Source of the DNA: Paraescarpia echinospica
Taxonomy: Eukaryota; Annelida; Polychaeta; Sabellida; Siboglinidae
DNA: 64,000 nucleotides
Direction of reading: 5' to 3'
NCBI GenBank assembly: GCA_020002185.1
Contig: CM034531.1
Location: 87,025,759 to 87,089,758, forward strand
In this document: positions 22,801 through 63,520 of the stretch, piece by piece
How positions within the stretch are numbered: position 1 is the stretch's first letter
Layout of the letters: each line of letters begins with the position of its first letter
Program-made: the position numbers and the translations under genes
Notes under the pieces: generated by a model
Told to the model about the DNA's origin: nothing
Database searches by the model: none
What the model saw: the letters and a program-made list of their open reading frames with translations, nothing else

Positions 22801-23864
22801 TCACTGATGCCTCAGTGGCCATTGTATGCAGGTGTTGTCACAGCTGTGGACCCCCTTCCTTCCCTCACTGATGCCTCAGTGGCCATTGTATGCAGGTGTT
22901 GTCACTGCTGTGGACCCCCTTCCTCCCCTCACTGATGCCTCAGTGGCCATTGTATGCAGGTGTTGTTCCTGCTGTGGACCTCCTCCCCTTCCTTCCCTCA
23001 CTGATGCCTCAGTGGCCATTGTATGCAGGTGTTGTCACTGCTGTGGACCCCCTTCCTTCCCTCACTGATGCCTCAGTGGCCATTGTATGCAGGTGTTGTC
23101 ACTGCTGTGGACCTCCTTCCTTCCCTCACTGATGCCTCAGTGGCCATTGTATGCAGGTGTTGTTCCTGCTGTGGACCTCCTCCCCCCTTCCTTCCCTCAC
23201 TGATGGTTCATGGTTAAGACTAGCCTGATAAATAACAATTTAAACCGTTCAAAAAACAAGGAAATATGTGACATACATCAGTTCAAACAATTAGGCACAA
23301 TCAATAGAAATGAAAGGGGTAAATGGGTGAAGGGATGGATTTTTGCATTTTTAGAAATAAAAACAATACTTTGCATACAAATTGCAGGAATGACGTTGAC
23401 ATCTTTGGAAAGATGTTCACAACACTAAATGAAAAGATGTTCACAACACTAAATGGATAGATGTTCACAACACTAAATGGAAAGATGTTCACAACACTAA
23501 ATGGATATATGTTCACAACACTAAATGGATAGGTGTTCACAACACTAAATGGAAAGATGTTCACAACACTAAATGGATAGATGTTCACAACACTAAATGG
23601 ATAGATATTCACAACACTAAATGGAAAGATGTTCACAACACTAAATGGATAGATGTTCGCAAGACTAAATGTCACAATGTAACTCATGGTCCAAACGATC
23701 ACATACCACAACCACCATTCTGATGGATCTCTCCAGAACCAATAATTCACATAACTCTACTGTTTCAGGGAACCTTCCCGACTGCCGTGTTTTCCATATC
23801 CATGGCTGGCAGTGTAGTCGTCCTGTCTGCCATTCTCTGGGCGACGGTTCGACGCAAGGTTTAG
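10808..23864 (+). CDS. ATRAID: All-trans retinoic acid-induced differentiation factor, complete, seven exons
   Basis: Exons are 10808-10885, 12618-12766, 13570-13674, 14207-14278, 15136-15251, 15696-15793 and 23769-23864 (TAG), all with GT-AG borders and consistent phase: 714 nt, 237 aa (the human protein is about 229). Exon 1 is a signal peptide (MWGLRNYCSCLLCLF... ending TAASHE). The next exons carry the Cys-rich N-terminus with GRCCMRQ, then IVGIDLRSC and FEGMMQLNYL, matching the LDLQNC and leucine-rich-like part of the family. After these come KCGCPGGTDAW, an EGF-like module around residues 174-206 (CPKHSHC to GYKCLRQ), and a final exon with a transmembrane helix of about 20 residues and a short basic tail (WATVRRKV). 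ATRAID is a type I membrane protein of late endosomes/lysosomes and the nuclear envelope, linked to differentiation and to bisphosphonate response. The ATG at 10808 is the first in frame and gives a proper signal peptide. The last intron (15794-23768) is unusually large and holds another gene. Confidence 0.93.
11945..12475. repeat. 74-bp minisatellite, about 7 copies, ATRAID intron 1
   Basis: Seven tandem units contain CACAGTTTGAAGAATGACTC and, further on, GAATCTATGTAATGTATCAT. Copies are nearly identical (one has TTTGGAG, the last is truncated), so the expansion is recent. Confidence 0.92.
12778..12845. repeat. Perfect 34-bp tandem duplication just after ATRAID exon 2
   Basis: Two perfect copies of a 34-bp unit beginning GATCGCATTGGTTGCACCTG lie 11 bp downstream of the exon 2 splice donor at 12767, followed by a third partial GATCG. 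Confidence 0.85.
14854..15014. repeat. MITE-like element, ATRAID intron 4
   Basis: The left end GGGTCATCTACAA (14854-14866) is inverted at the right end TTGTAGATGGCCCCC (15000-15014), giving a 161-bp element without coding capacity. A related left end occurs at 1887. No clear target-site duplication was seen, and superfamily assignment is not possible by eye. Confidence 0.45.
16481..17629 (-). CDS. Beta-1,3-galactosyltransferase-like GT31 enzyme, intronless, nested in ATRAID
   Basis: This 382-aa single-exon ORF has the layout of a Golgi type II membrane glycosyltransferase: a short cytoplasmic tail, a hydrophobic anchor at about residues 38-62 (TACCFTLLLFLLLTQLF), a stem with NNTT and NES sequons, then a GT31 domain. 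Visible family blocks are KERQQIRKTYAS (126-137), GDIIQGDFIDHYRNLTRK (172-189), KFIIKVDDDT with the metal-binding DxD at 211-213, YPDYCEGFAYI (268-278) and IDDVYVTGM (299-307), which corresponds to the conserved E/D-DVY-G block. The reaction is probably transfer of Gal or GlcNAc from the UDP-sugar in beta-1,3 linkage; the acceptor cannot be told. An alternative start at Met26 would also keep the anchor. The gene lies antisense inside ATRAID intron 6. A lack of introns is common for this family and need not mean retrocopying. Confidence 0.88.
   Translation of the reverse strand: MEPHHIKRTLVFVAQTSIITSTIDRMLRLCLSCKLKRLTACCFTLLLFLLLTQLFAPCLLFFNNTTTCKTSLVNRRPTKESNLKLPNPRNNSDWHDIQYHLNNESRCSGKEIFLLMFVHSAPSHVKERQQIRKTYASVTRYAGCNTNTVFMLAWPSSPTMQQHLVTESWAYGDIIQGDFIDHYRNLTRKHIMAYKWILTYCRNAKFIIKVDDDTLINTYRTLVYLVQTYPQGDTANMLYCSVYYRQHAVRRKSDKWYVSYEEYPYDRYPDYCEGFAYIITPDVIRNLYATSLHTEYYWIDDVYVTGMLANKTHVMPRPFRSPNGYDIMSRKHTSVYEVNEALFFLAKYDKSEEMWLAVWDAAERSNMESVKSRNHVVLDDSG
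17640..18835. other. Intron sequence without a recognised gene
   Basis: This lies between the nested GT31 gene and the 60-bp array. The segment at about 17741-17905 contains a dispersed repeat also seen at 9838-9915 (shared words: gtggcacca, atgcac, gctaatat/actaatat). Nothing else is recognisable. Confidence 0.4.
18836..22013. repeat. 60-bp minisatellite, about 53 copies, ATRAID intron 6
   Basis: This is a head-to-tail array of a 60-bp unit (AAAGATGAGAATACTGTAAC, then GTTGAGAAGAGATACTGCTG, then GACTAGGTTTGTTAAAGTTA). Copies differ at few positions: GTAACG/GTAACA/GTAAAG/GTAATG, AGAGAT/AGAGTT, and AAAGAT/AAACAT. The AAACAT type dominates from 21007 onward and AAAGAT before it, so the array has two blocks. 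The unit is a multiple of three and contains no stop in one plus-strand frame (849 aa, then 245 aa after a one-base slip near 21220) or in one minus-strand frame (336 aa). I do not regard these as genes. Confidence 0.97.
22556..23205. repeat. 64-bp minisatellite, about 10 copies, ATRAID intron 6
   Basis: Units contain GCCATTGTATGCAGGTGTTG, then CTGCTGTGGACC, then a CCTTCC-rich stretch of variable length and CTCACTGATGCCTCAGTG. Small length changes in the pyrimidine tract shift the frame between copies. The plus strand is pyrimidine-rich. Confidence 0.92.
23407..23665. repeat. 24-bp minisatellite, about 11 copies, ATRAID intron 6
   Basis: The unit AGATGTTCACAACACTAAAT plus GGAA or GGAT is repeated up to about 100 bp before the acceptor of ATRAID exon 7 (23769). 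It is unrelated in sequence to the 24-bp array at 2632. Confidence 0.9.
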
Positions 23865-24367
23865 TAACTACGACAAAACAGCCAGTTCCACTGTGCGTCA
23901 TCATCACTGAACAATGCCACTTCAGCAGATTTGAAGATGTTGCTGAATTTGTGGTCGTAGACAATAATTCTTGTTTAATTTTTTACAGATCTGAGCTATT
24001 GATGTCATGCGTTTTGTCACTGAAATGTGGTAAAAACTTTGTAAAAACACTTGCAGTATTTATTAGGCTGCATTATTTTTATTTTGTTTATCATGAATGG
24101 ATAACTTAATTTTGTATTCTGCATGCAGCAAACAGGATTGGATTTGATAACAACATTTTTAGACACCAATAATGCACCTACCCTGTAGTAAAGGAAATGT
24201 TTTTGCATAATTAATTTAGCAGTTCGATTATAGGATGAAATAACAATAATACATTTGACTTAATTTAATGACTACAGTATAATTAATTACAACTGTAATC
24301 CAACCTAAGCTTAGTTGCAGTGTAAACATGTACATAATGTGAATGTAAGATGGTTTTGTAAAATGTA

Positions 24368-24448
24368 TTTATTTTGTGAATAAAAAAATCATAATGATGT
24401 ATGCAAATTTTGATATACTGTAGTGATGTATGCACATTTTACAATAAA
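24368..24448. terminator. Overlapping convergent 3' ends of ATRAID (+) and DDX43-like (-)
   Basis: Plus-strand AATAAA occurs at 24379-24384 and 24443-24448, about 515-580 bp after the ATRAID stop. A minus-strand AATAAA (TTTATT on plus, 24368-24373) lies about 330 bp after the helicase stop. If used, the two 3' UTRs overlap by roughly 70 bp or more. Confidence 0.45.
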
Positions 24449-24699
24449 ACCACTGTTGTACAAGGAGTACGAATTCAACACATTTTATAACCCAGAATAA
24501 AAATGTAATACAGCACGCCACATACTTACATAATAATTTAACGTTACAACACTAGCATACACGTCAAAAAAGTGGCAGCTCAAAGCTCTGGCCCCTGCAG
24601 AATCCACAATTCTGTACAGATTCTAGCATTCAGTACTCGTTCATTTCGCTAGCGCATATCTCTCGAGTCGTCAACACTGTTGCCTAGCAACCGGCGAGA

Positions 24700-55624
<30,925 letters not shown>

Positions 55625-55827
55625 TACTTATTTTTGTATAATATCTAGCCAAAATGGTGTAAACTACTGAATCTCGTGCGACATCCGTTCTGTCGCGAAT
55701 CCTTTCGCTTTTGCCTACTTGCCTACTACCACTGATGATATTTCAATTAAGAACAACTTAACAATACTAAAATAGCCATGCAGCACAATTGTAGATATAC
55801 AAGTAGCGAACAAAATCGAGGCAAAGT

Positions 55828-56245
55828 TTATCTATGGTAAAACATATTAAATTCATTTTCCAGCATTAACGAGAAGTCCGACGACGTATCTGGTAAGGTA
55901 GGTGTTTCTAGGATATCGTCGTTTGGGGGAGAATTTGTTACTTCATCAAGCATAGCACCACCTGTGTGAAAGAAAAACACACACTGCGATAGCAACGGAA
56001 TTCGTTCTACAAATTTTGCATTTGACCGCAGCACGCTTTATGTTCAATGTGTGCATTTTGAAGATGAATTGTTTTCTTTTACACATATTTATGCGATATG
56101 TGTATAAATTGTTCTTCCACGCGGTTAATAAATGACGCATAAAGCTAAGCCATAACGTGTTTTGTGACAAACCACTTTTACCTCCAGCACAATCTACTTG
56201 ATGGCAGCACTGCCATAAATCACTTGGTTTTGGATCGGTTTGTGT
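55828..56245 (-). CDS. Two 3'-terminal exons of an unidentified gene
   Basis: On the minus strand an open segment ending at 56182 (PSDLWQCCHQVDCAG) has a GTAAAAG donor. It joins in phase to an exon 55828-55961 that follows a good pyrimidine-rich acceptor (tttttctttcacacag). The joined frame reads GGAMLDEVTNSPPNDDILET, then a Ser/Asp/Pro-rich stretch, and ends with LENEFNMFYHR and TAA at 55828-55830. The acidic, Pro/Ser-rich content suggests a disordered C-terminus. I do not recognise the family. The 5' exons were not found and the upstream limit of the first segment is uncertain. It lies only about 200 bp upstream of the DDX43 start on the same strand, so an alternative DDX43 upstream exon set is also possible. 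Confidence 0.35.
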
Positions 56246-56625
56246 GATTGTGACGTTTACTGCGTTTTGCGAATAAGCGCTTTATTAATTTATTTATGTA
56301 TTTAAACACGTATTGTTCCTCTAACTCCCAGCCTTACCGTGTTTATGGAAAAAGTATGTCTTAAACATAGCATACGTCATGTTAAAGAGTAGTGGAATTA
56401 AATGTCTTTGAAACTTTGTATATGTAAACTTAATACTCTTGTCAAGTAATGTGCCAAATATCACGAAGCTTGTTCATTGCGAACTCATGTCACTAAGCCC
56501 GGTCAAACGTGGTCATTTGTGTGTCACAAAAAAATTAAGCAACCAGCACGTCAGATGTTGCTGACGTCACCACAGATAATGCCGTTGAGCGCACCCTATC
56601 CTTTAGTACGGCGAGCGGCAGTGCG

Positions 56626-56830
56626 GCCGGTGTACCGGTCTGGAAGGAGGTTCCGGTCTGAGAGTAAGTTCCGGTTCCGTATTGCGCATGCGATTGTACA
56701 TGTCAAAGGTTAGCGCCTACTTTCGGCCCGCAGCTGTATGGTCTGGAAGGAGGTTCCGGTCTGAGAGTAAGTTCCAGTTCCGTTTTGCGTACACACTACA
56801 TGTCAAAGGATAGCGCCTATTTTTGGCCAG
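56626..56830. repeat. CCGG-rich tandem duplication, about 103-bp unit
   Basis: Two direct copies of GGTCTGGAAGGAGGTTCCGG, TCTGAGAGTAAGTTCC, then ACATGTCAAAGG and TAGCGCCTA lie at about 56635-56735 and 56738-56830. A third copy lies inverted at 63701-63765. The region is the most CpG-rich part of the right flank. Confidence 0.8.
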
Positions 56831-57089
56831 CTTAACACGGTGTTTGCTGAAGCTATGCATCACCCAATTGTATTATAGTTTACGTTAATGATACGGTTAC
56901 TTTTGTAATTGTTAGTATACATAACAAAACCTAATTATTAGAATAACTTCTAATTTATCTACAATTTTGTTTTATTTTGATGTCATTGTCTCAGAGCGTT
57001 GACGTTGTGTATCTTACGACTTCGTGACACAGAGCTGCAGTTTTCAGCACTGTTTATACGCACAGCGGGTTTTGTGGTAAATACAAATC

Positions 57090-57780
57090 TCCGCATTTTA
57101 AATGACACGACACAAACTTATCTCCGTCAGTTTGGCATGTATGAAGGTGGAATTGTGTGTGTAATCTATCAGGCCCATTGGGGGTGGTTAGTAGATTTAG
57201 ATTTTAAAAAATTCGTTGGGGGTGGGGATCTTGGGAGGGGGTAACAATTTATAAATGACACATATCTCTGTTAATTTTAAATGTATGAAGCTGAAATTCT
57301 GTGTGTGATCTAGCGTGTCCATTAGGGTAGTTTGTACGTGTAGATTTTTTTTCAAAATTCATCCTGGGGTGGGTGCTTCGGGAGAGGTCACAATTTAAAA
57401 ATGGCACTTATCTTTGTCATGTATGGAGTTGAACTTTTGTGTTTGATCTAGCAGGCTAATTGGGATAGTTTATAAATCTAGATATTTTCAAAACAAAAAA
57501 AAAATGTGGGGGTCACAATTTTTAAATGGCACTTATCTGCACCAGTCATGCCTGTATGGGGCAGACAATTTTATGCAATCTAGCGGACCCATTGGGATGG
57601 TTCGTAGTTTTTTTTTTTTCTTCTAAATTTGTTCGGGGTGGCGGTCTGGGGTCACAATTTTAAAATGGCACTTATCTCCATTAGTTTTGGAAATATGGGG
57701 CTGACATTTTGTGTGCAGTCTAGTCCCATTGAGGCGCTTCAAAATTCGGTGGGGATGGGGATCTTGGGGTAACCATTTCC
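57090..57780. repeat. Degenerate tandem repeat, about 130-180 bp units, 5 copies
   Basis: Recurring words in fixed order are ggtcacaattt, aaatggcacttatct, tgtatggggc/tgtatgaag, gtgtgatctagc, cccattgggatggtt and a T-rich stretch followed by ttcgggGTGGG. Divergence is high, so the array is old. A short frame at 56999-57244 overlaps it and has no recognisable content. Confidence 0.65.
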
Positions 57781-57839
57781 AAACAGTTTTTCCCAACACA
57801 ACTCCGGGTAACTCAACAATTCTTTAATAATACATTTAT

Positions 57840-58620
57840 GGAAATGGGTCATGCATTCAAGACTTACATAAGTAAACATTTATTATCATGTCAAGTTGAA
57901 TAATTATGTGTGACATAACAGTTCAAATAGTACTATTAAATAAAATATAAAATAAAATAAAAATTATTTACTTTTACACAGATCAAAACTAGTTCTTTGT
58001 AAAATACTGTGATGTTTCATCAGACAAGTGATCATTCCAATTTAAAAAAATAAAACTATTGTTACAAATAATTATTAACTCGTAGATAATAATTAGCCTT
58101 TCTGGTCATACATATTTACGTCACATTATGGGCAATATTATGTAATGTAAATTAAATTATTTAAATAAACATTGGGCATTGTATTTAAATATATATATAT
58201 GTATTTATATGAAATCATTGTAGGTTACTGTTTCATAAACATTTGGCACTATTATACTGTACAGCCATTCTCGCAAAAAGTGTACTATTAACACTCAAAA
58301 ATGAAAAGTTAGACACAAAAAATTCCTGCACAACTTTCCTTTTTTTGGACATTAATAGATACTGTTCTTACTTTACAGATGCTGTTCACTATTCACTATG
58401 TTGGTATATAAATATGATACGCTTGATTGTGTAATTAATTGACAAAAATACCACGTAATTTTTCCTAACTAAACGTTCTGTGCAATACACATATACTGTG
58501 ACACAACAACATATTTACATAATACTGACATTTGTAATAACAGACATATAATATATTATATATATATTATGTATGATACATATATATATATATTTATTAT
58601 ATATATATACATATTATATG
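57840..58620. other. AT-rich DNA with (TA)n tracts
   Basis: No gene was seen. The TA-rich tracts near 58185-58200 and 58550-58615 are simple repeats. Confidence 0.5.
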
Positions 58621-58632
58621 GTAATCACTTAC

Positions 58633-58829
58633 GTAAGCTTTTACATCACCCTTCAGCCCTTTCCAGTAGAAACACTGGGTAATCTTGTCCACAGGGGCGT
58701 TGATGCCACTGTGGCCAGCATGGGGTGCAGAGTGGATCTGTCACAAGATCTTCTCCTTCTCTTTTTCATCAATGACAATCTTTTGGCGGATGTGTGTGTT
58801 TGGTGGAATGTACACTAGTCCTCCAGTTT
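58633..58829 (-). pseudogene. Exon-like piece encoding an integrase H2C2 zinc-finger segment, with an in-frame stop
   Basis: The minus-strand segment is bounded by an acceptor (attgcag) and a strong donor (TAC|GTAAGT). In phase 2 it reads GGLVYIPPNTHIRQKIVID, EKEKIL-stop-QIHSAPHAGHSGIN, DKITQCFYWKGLKGDVKAY. The HSxxHxGH and FYWKGL-DVKAY patterns are the N-terminal zinc-binding part of gypsy-type integrases and of host GIN1-like genes; the paired cysteines would lie on the next exon. A TGA sits where family members usually have an amino acid before QIHS. It is either a dying retroelement or a broken exon of a domesticated integrase gene. Confidence 0.6.
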
Positions 58830-59370
58830 CTGCAATTATTTAACATAATCATAAATAAAAAAGATGACAAATATATTATATATAATGTTTGCCAAAAAAT
58901 TCATAATTGTACAAAGTTATAGTAAAAATATGGAAAATGTGCATTATGTAGAGTAGGCAATTGACACTTTTACCACTGCATAATACACATTATTATAATG
59001 CTATACAGTGTCCAAATGTTAACATTGCCTCGCAATTCCTATTATATCATACACATTAACTATTTTTTTACTCATTTACAATAATAACAAATCACATTTC
59101 AAAGGTTTACAACTCATGAACTAATGAAACCATTTAAACAACACTTGGTGGAACTGTTCTCTGCAGTGTAGATCACACAGTTGCAATTGAAACATGCATG
59201 CTGATTATGGTGAATGTATCATAACATGATCAAATCACAATTCAGTAAAACAGTCACAAGATGGTAACGATGCATCAGTTATGAACAAACTACACATATG
59301 TAAATGTAAATTACATTTATTCTAGCTATGCTACTCATTGTTCATAAAAACTAATAATATAATGTATGTG

Positions 59371-59697
59371 GAGCGCAGTACCACAACAGTAAGAGCTCCA
59401 GACTCTCGACTGAGAGGAAGCAGGTTCGAATCCTGTGCGGCAGTGTCAAACTTTGGGCAAGTTCGTTTACTCTACATTGCTTCAGTTCACTCAGCTGTAT
59501 GACTGAGTACCTGGCTATAGACAGTGGTGGATATTTGAGTACGGATATTCTTCATGCAGTAATCGCAGCATGGCTGAATACTTCCAAGAGAAGTCGAGAT
59601 GGTGTTCAATTGAACAGGTCTGCCAGGGAGTAAAGTGTAAAGCGCATTGAGCAGTCCTAAGGACTGGATACTGCGCTATATAAGAACTTACCTTTTT
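59371..59697 (+). mobile_element. tRNA-derived SINE (family 1), copy 2
   Basis: The tRNA-like head (GAGCGCAGTACCACAACAGT, AAGAGCTCCAGACTC) includes a perfect Pol III B box, GGTTCGAATCC (59423-59433). The body matches the element at 33105-33425, and the 3' end reads GGATACTGCGCTATATAAG. This copy is better preserved than the first. The head lacks the pairing needed for an intact tRNA. Confidence 0.82.
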
Positions 59698-59699
59698 TA

Positions 59700-60730
59700 A
59701 CATATAATTATGTTATTTGTTAAACTATATGGATGCCAAGACGTCACATTATGATATTTATAAAATATAACACAACACAATAATTAAATACTGAGTATAA
59801 AATATTGTTCTATGATCTATCACTTTTATTACAACAAAGTAACTCTCAATATACTATGAAGATTCCTTCACATAAAACAATTTGGCATGCTTGCATACCT
59901 AAACTTATTTAGTGCAGGAAACGTCAAAGAATATTGAGAGCAGGCATGGGAAACTAGCTTTGAACATTAATTAAAATACATGAACTCAAATATTTTCCAG
60001 TTAAATTAATTAATAGTATACATTTATCAGGTCAATTAAATTAAATAACCCAATTTTTTCAATAAAATAAAATTAACAAATAACTTTCATTTAATTAACA
60101 TTAAATTTTAACTAACTTCAATTAAATTAGAAATCAACTTGAACTCACTTGACGATTAATTTTAATAAAAGACAAAAAGAACACAATATCCACTAAAGAG
60201 GCTAACTGGAACTAATGTTTGTAACAAGCCAAGCAAGCTAATACAGCACAATTACATTGTACAAATTGATCTAAAACTTGAAAGTACAATTTGAGAATTT
60301 AAGTTAAATACTGTATAGCTGGATTGTGTTCACTTTCACATTTTTAACCCAGCCCTGAAGTACCTGATCACCCACAGGACATTCACAGTTCACCCAGCTC
60401 AGTCAATGACTGTCCCAGGCTGGAGATTTGAGATTGTGCAAACAGTTGCCTGAACCTAACTAATTGCTTTCATGTCAGTTGGGTCACTGGCTGCTACTAG
60501 TGTGCATGTACAATTTACATCTAATGACAACAGGCCTGTGAAAATCACCTGAGGCATAAAATTTACTTAGAATCAAGCTTTCATATTATGCATGTGGGTA
60601 GTTTTCATCTTAGACAGCTTGAACCTGGAGCACCAAACTTTTAGGAATTAATATACGAACCCCACAATAGGACGTCATACCCATTCTTTTCAAGATACTC
60701 CATATATTTATATATGGGAGAGATCACCAA
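59700..60730. other. AT-rich intergenic DNA, nothing recognised
   Basis: It has (TTAA)-rich low-complexity stretches at about 59960-60180 and no supported gene or element. Confidence 0.5.
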
Positions 60731-60734
60731 TACA

Positions 60735-61273
60735 AATCATCTACATAGATTTTCAGAAAGCTTTCGACAAAGTGCCACATCAAAGATTACTACTTAAACT
60801 ATAGGTCCATGGCATAGGAAATGGTATAATTAACTGGATAGAAAATTGGCTGATTGACAGAAGACAATGGATAGTAGTTGATGGGGAGGATTCAAACTGG
60901 AAATCAGTTTTGAGTGGGGTATCACAGGGATCAGTACTGGGACCTATATTATTAAGAAAGTTCAAATTTTCACAAAGGACTAAATGAATAGAACAGATTA
61001 GCTGCTGATTGTGTGGGTGTTAGCTGCTGATTGTGTGGGTGATAGCTGCGTGAATATGTATAAATAAAATCGACACACCTCAGAAGGGCGGGATGCAAAA
61101 GGGTTGGATAAAAAGGGTTGGGCTCTCAATAAGCCAAAAGGCTTCCTTGTCCACCTGCCATCTAGAGTTAATTCTCTGGGTGGCAATCTTGTTAAATGTA
61201 TGTATTACAGTATATATATTTAACAAGATTGCTACCCAGAGAATTAACTCTAGATGGCAGGTGGACAAGGAAG
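60735..61273 (+). pseudogene. Internally deleted LINE (family A) with an inverted second 3' end
   Basis: An RT fragment reads IYIDFQKAFDKVPHQRLLLK, a stop, NWIENWLIDRRQW, and GVSQGSVLGPILL. It jumps at about 60950 directly to the C-terminal KFKFSQRT block and the family 3' UTR, so the YADD region is deleted. The 3' UTR at 61140-61197 is followed after 22 bp by its inverted copy at 61220-61273. The same 3' UTR occurs at 28010-28075. Confidence 0.8.
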
Positions 61274-61399
61274 GTATGGGGTAAATCAGTTGTTTGGATC
61301 TTTTTTCAATGGACTATATCTGATGCTTCAACTGTTGCATCATTGAAAGTCATTTTAATTAAATATCAACATAATCATACTCGCAGATGAAATGTATCG

Positions 61400-62847
61400 G
61401 TCAATAAGCCCATGCCAGGGGTAATTGTGCACAAAGGTTTGTGCATTTACCTGGCAGATTTGAACCACCAACAGATGCCGAGACATTAGCATCTACTCTT
61501 AATTTAAAATAAACAGTGTTAAAAGGAAACCAATGTTTCAAGTTTCAATTAAAAAATACAAACAGACAACTTAATAAGGGCCATTTACAAAATGTGCAGT
61601 TGTTGCAAAATAGTATTGTTCACCTGTTACAATTAATCAGTAAAGCTTGCTACATAAATGATGGATGAAATGACCAACACAAGTTACCTGATGCTGCCAC
61701 TGCCATATCCTAGGGCAGTAGGGGTCTAAATTCTAGTGATAAGGGCCAGAGCAGACTATGTAGAGAATGTCACAATTCACTTGAAACAATTTAGCACTAC
61801 AAAGTCTACCAAGTCAGTATGATAAAATTAATTAGTAAATTCCTTACTGTAATGTAACAGTATTCTCAGACACTGTGAATAGGCTTGTGTGTCACTGTGT
61901 CTACTTCTAAAAAAAGGAAGTATCACTTTATTCATACACAAATACAGTACAGTACAGTACAGTACAGTGTGACAATAACAATGTAAGTACCTGTGCTAAA
62001 TGCAATACTAATAGCGAGTGATTGTCCATGATTTATTAATCTATTTCATTCATTAATTGCACTATATATGGTCAAATACATTGGTATTTAGGTTGGTGTA
62101 CATTTTAGTGGTAGGCTCCTAGGCTAGGCCTATACATTTTTAGGTAAAATTATTGTTTAACAGCGTTAATAATTTCAGCTGAAAGAATATTCACAAAATA
62201 TTCACAATTAACCGATTTAAAGTAACACTTATCGTGGGGGCCAGTGTATTAAGGTTTGGCTCCCATGGGCATGGAAAGTAAATTTTATGTGACACAAACT
62301 AGCAGTACATTTGGTCATCTAAGAGTAAGATTGAAGCCATTTGACATCTCAGGTTGAGTGCAATTTTTTTTTATATTTGCAAAAAATAGCCACCAACCTG
62401 TAGTGCCTGTAACGGGTGTCTGTTTTGTCAAATGAATATTTATTTCTGGTTCAGGAAATCAAGAGGTACAACCCACAGAAAGATAAGAATAATAACCATT
62501 CTATGTAATAAACGGTGGGCTTGCAGAGCAGCTTTAATAGCCACGTCCTTGCGTCCAACCATCGTTTCATTATTATACTTCTTTCAAAAACATAGGCCTC
62601 TATTCTGACACCTATAGCATTTAAGAGACCCATATTAATAGACTGGCTTATGGCATAGTATACTATACGCTAGGCTACAGACTATTAGCCTGGCCCTGGG
62701 GCTGGACTGTCTACTCACTGTCTACTTGGTACTTGCCATGCTGCGTAGCTTTCAATACAGCATTGCACATTCGCTTCTCACACACCAAGTGTTCTTTGGT
62801 GACTAGGTAATGCCTTAGGCTTATGCATGCCATGTACCGTCGGTACT
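61400..62847. other. Intergenic DNA without recognised genes
   Basis: It contains a short (TACAG)n microsatellite at about 61945-61970. No exon, ORF or repeat element was recognised otherwise. Confidence 0.5.
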
Positions 62848-62855
62848 CATCTCCA

Positions 62856-63345
62856 GGTACTTTTGCAGTTTAGGCCCGCACCTCGAAAAAAACATGAAAA
62901 CACTCACCTACAGTCACCAAACTTCACATCATATATCTACAACACGTATTCTACACATACATAATTATTACGTGATAAAAAAGTTAAATTTACTGTCTTT
63001 TATTGATCAAAATGTACAAGAAATTCACTCGTTTTTGCGTGTATTCATTAGTTCCACCGGAAACTCCGGTAGGTGGCGTCACTTTATGGTTGACTTCAGA
63101 CATGGGGATAGGCTGAAGGCAACCATAAAGTGTCGCCACCTGCCGGAGTTTACGGTGGAATTAATGAATACGCTCAAAAACAAGCGAATATTTTGATCAA
63201 TAAGACAGTAAATTTAATTGTTTGATCACGTGACAAATGTATATGTGTAGAATAAGTGTTGTAGATATATGATGTGAAGTTTGGTGACTGTAGGTGACTA
63301 TTATCATGGTTTTCTCGAGGTGCGGGCCTAAACTGCAAAAGTACC
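62856..63345. mobile_element. 490-bp foldback element with perfect 8-bp target duplication
   Basis: Almost the whole element is an inverted repeat. It starts GGTACTTTTGCAGTTTAGGC and ends in the exact inverse. The arms of about 240 bp meet at a loop of about 13 bp near 63106. The flanking octamers CATCTCCA at 62848-62855 and 63346-63353 are identical. An 8-bp duplication fits hAT, P, Merlin or related cut-and-paste superfamilies, but the ends do not show the hAT CAG terminus. There is no coding capacity, so it is nonautonomous. Confidence 0.88.
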
Positions 63346-63520
63346 CATCTCCAAGTATCTCCAGCTATTTTCTCAACAAAACATATGTCAACTGATACTA
63401 ATTAAGTGTTTGTAGACAGTGCAGTCACATGCAGATGTACGATCCTGTTCAGCACCGTAGGGGGCAAATAGGTCGGTGGAGTAACGGTCGCTACAGCAAA
63501 CGAAACATGATTAATTGTGT

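Noticed and set aside
59371..59445. Functional tRNA gene
   Set aside because: It has a B box, but the arms do not pair as a cloverleaf and a SINE body follows; a second diverged copy exists at 33105.
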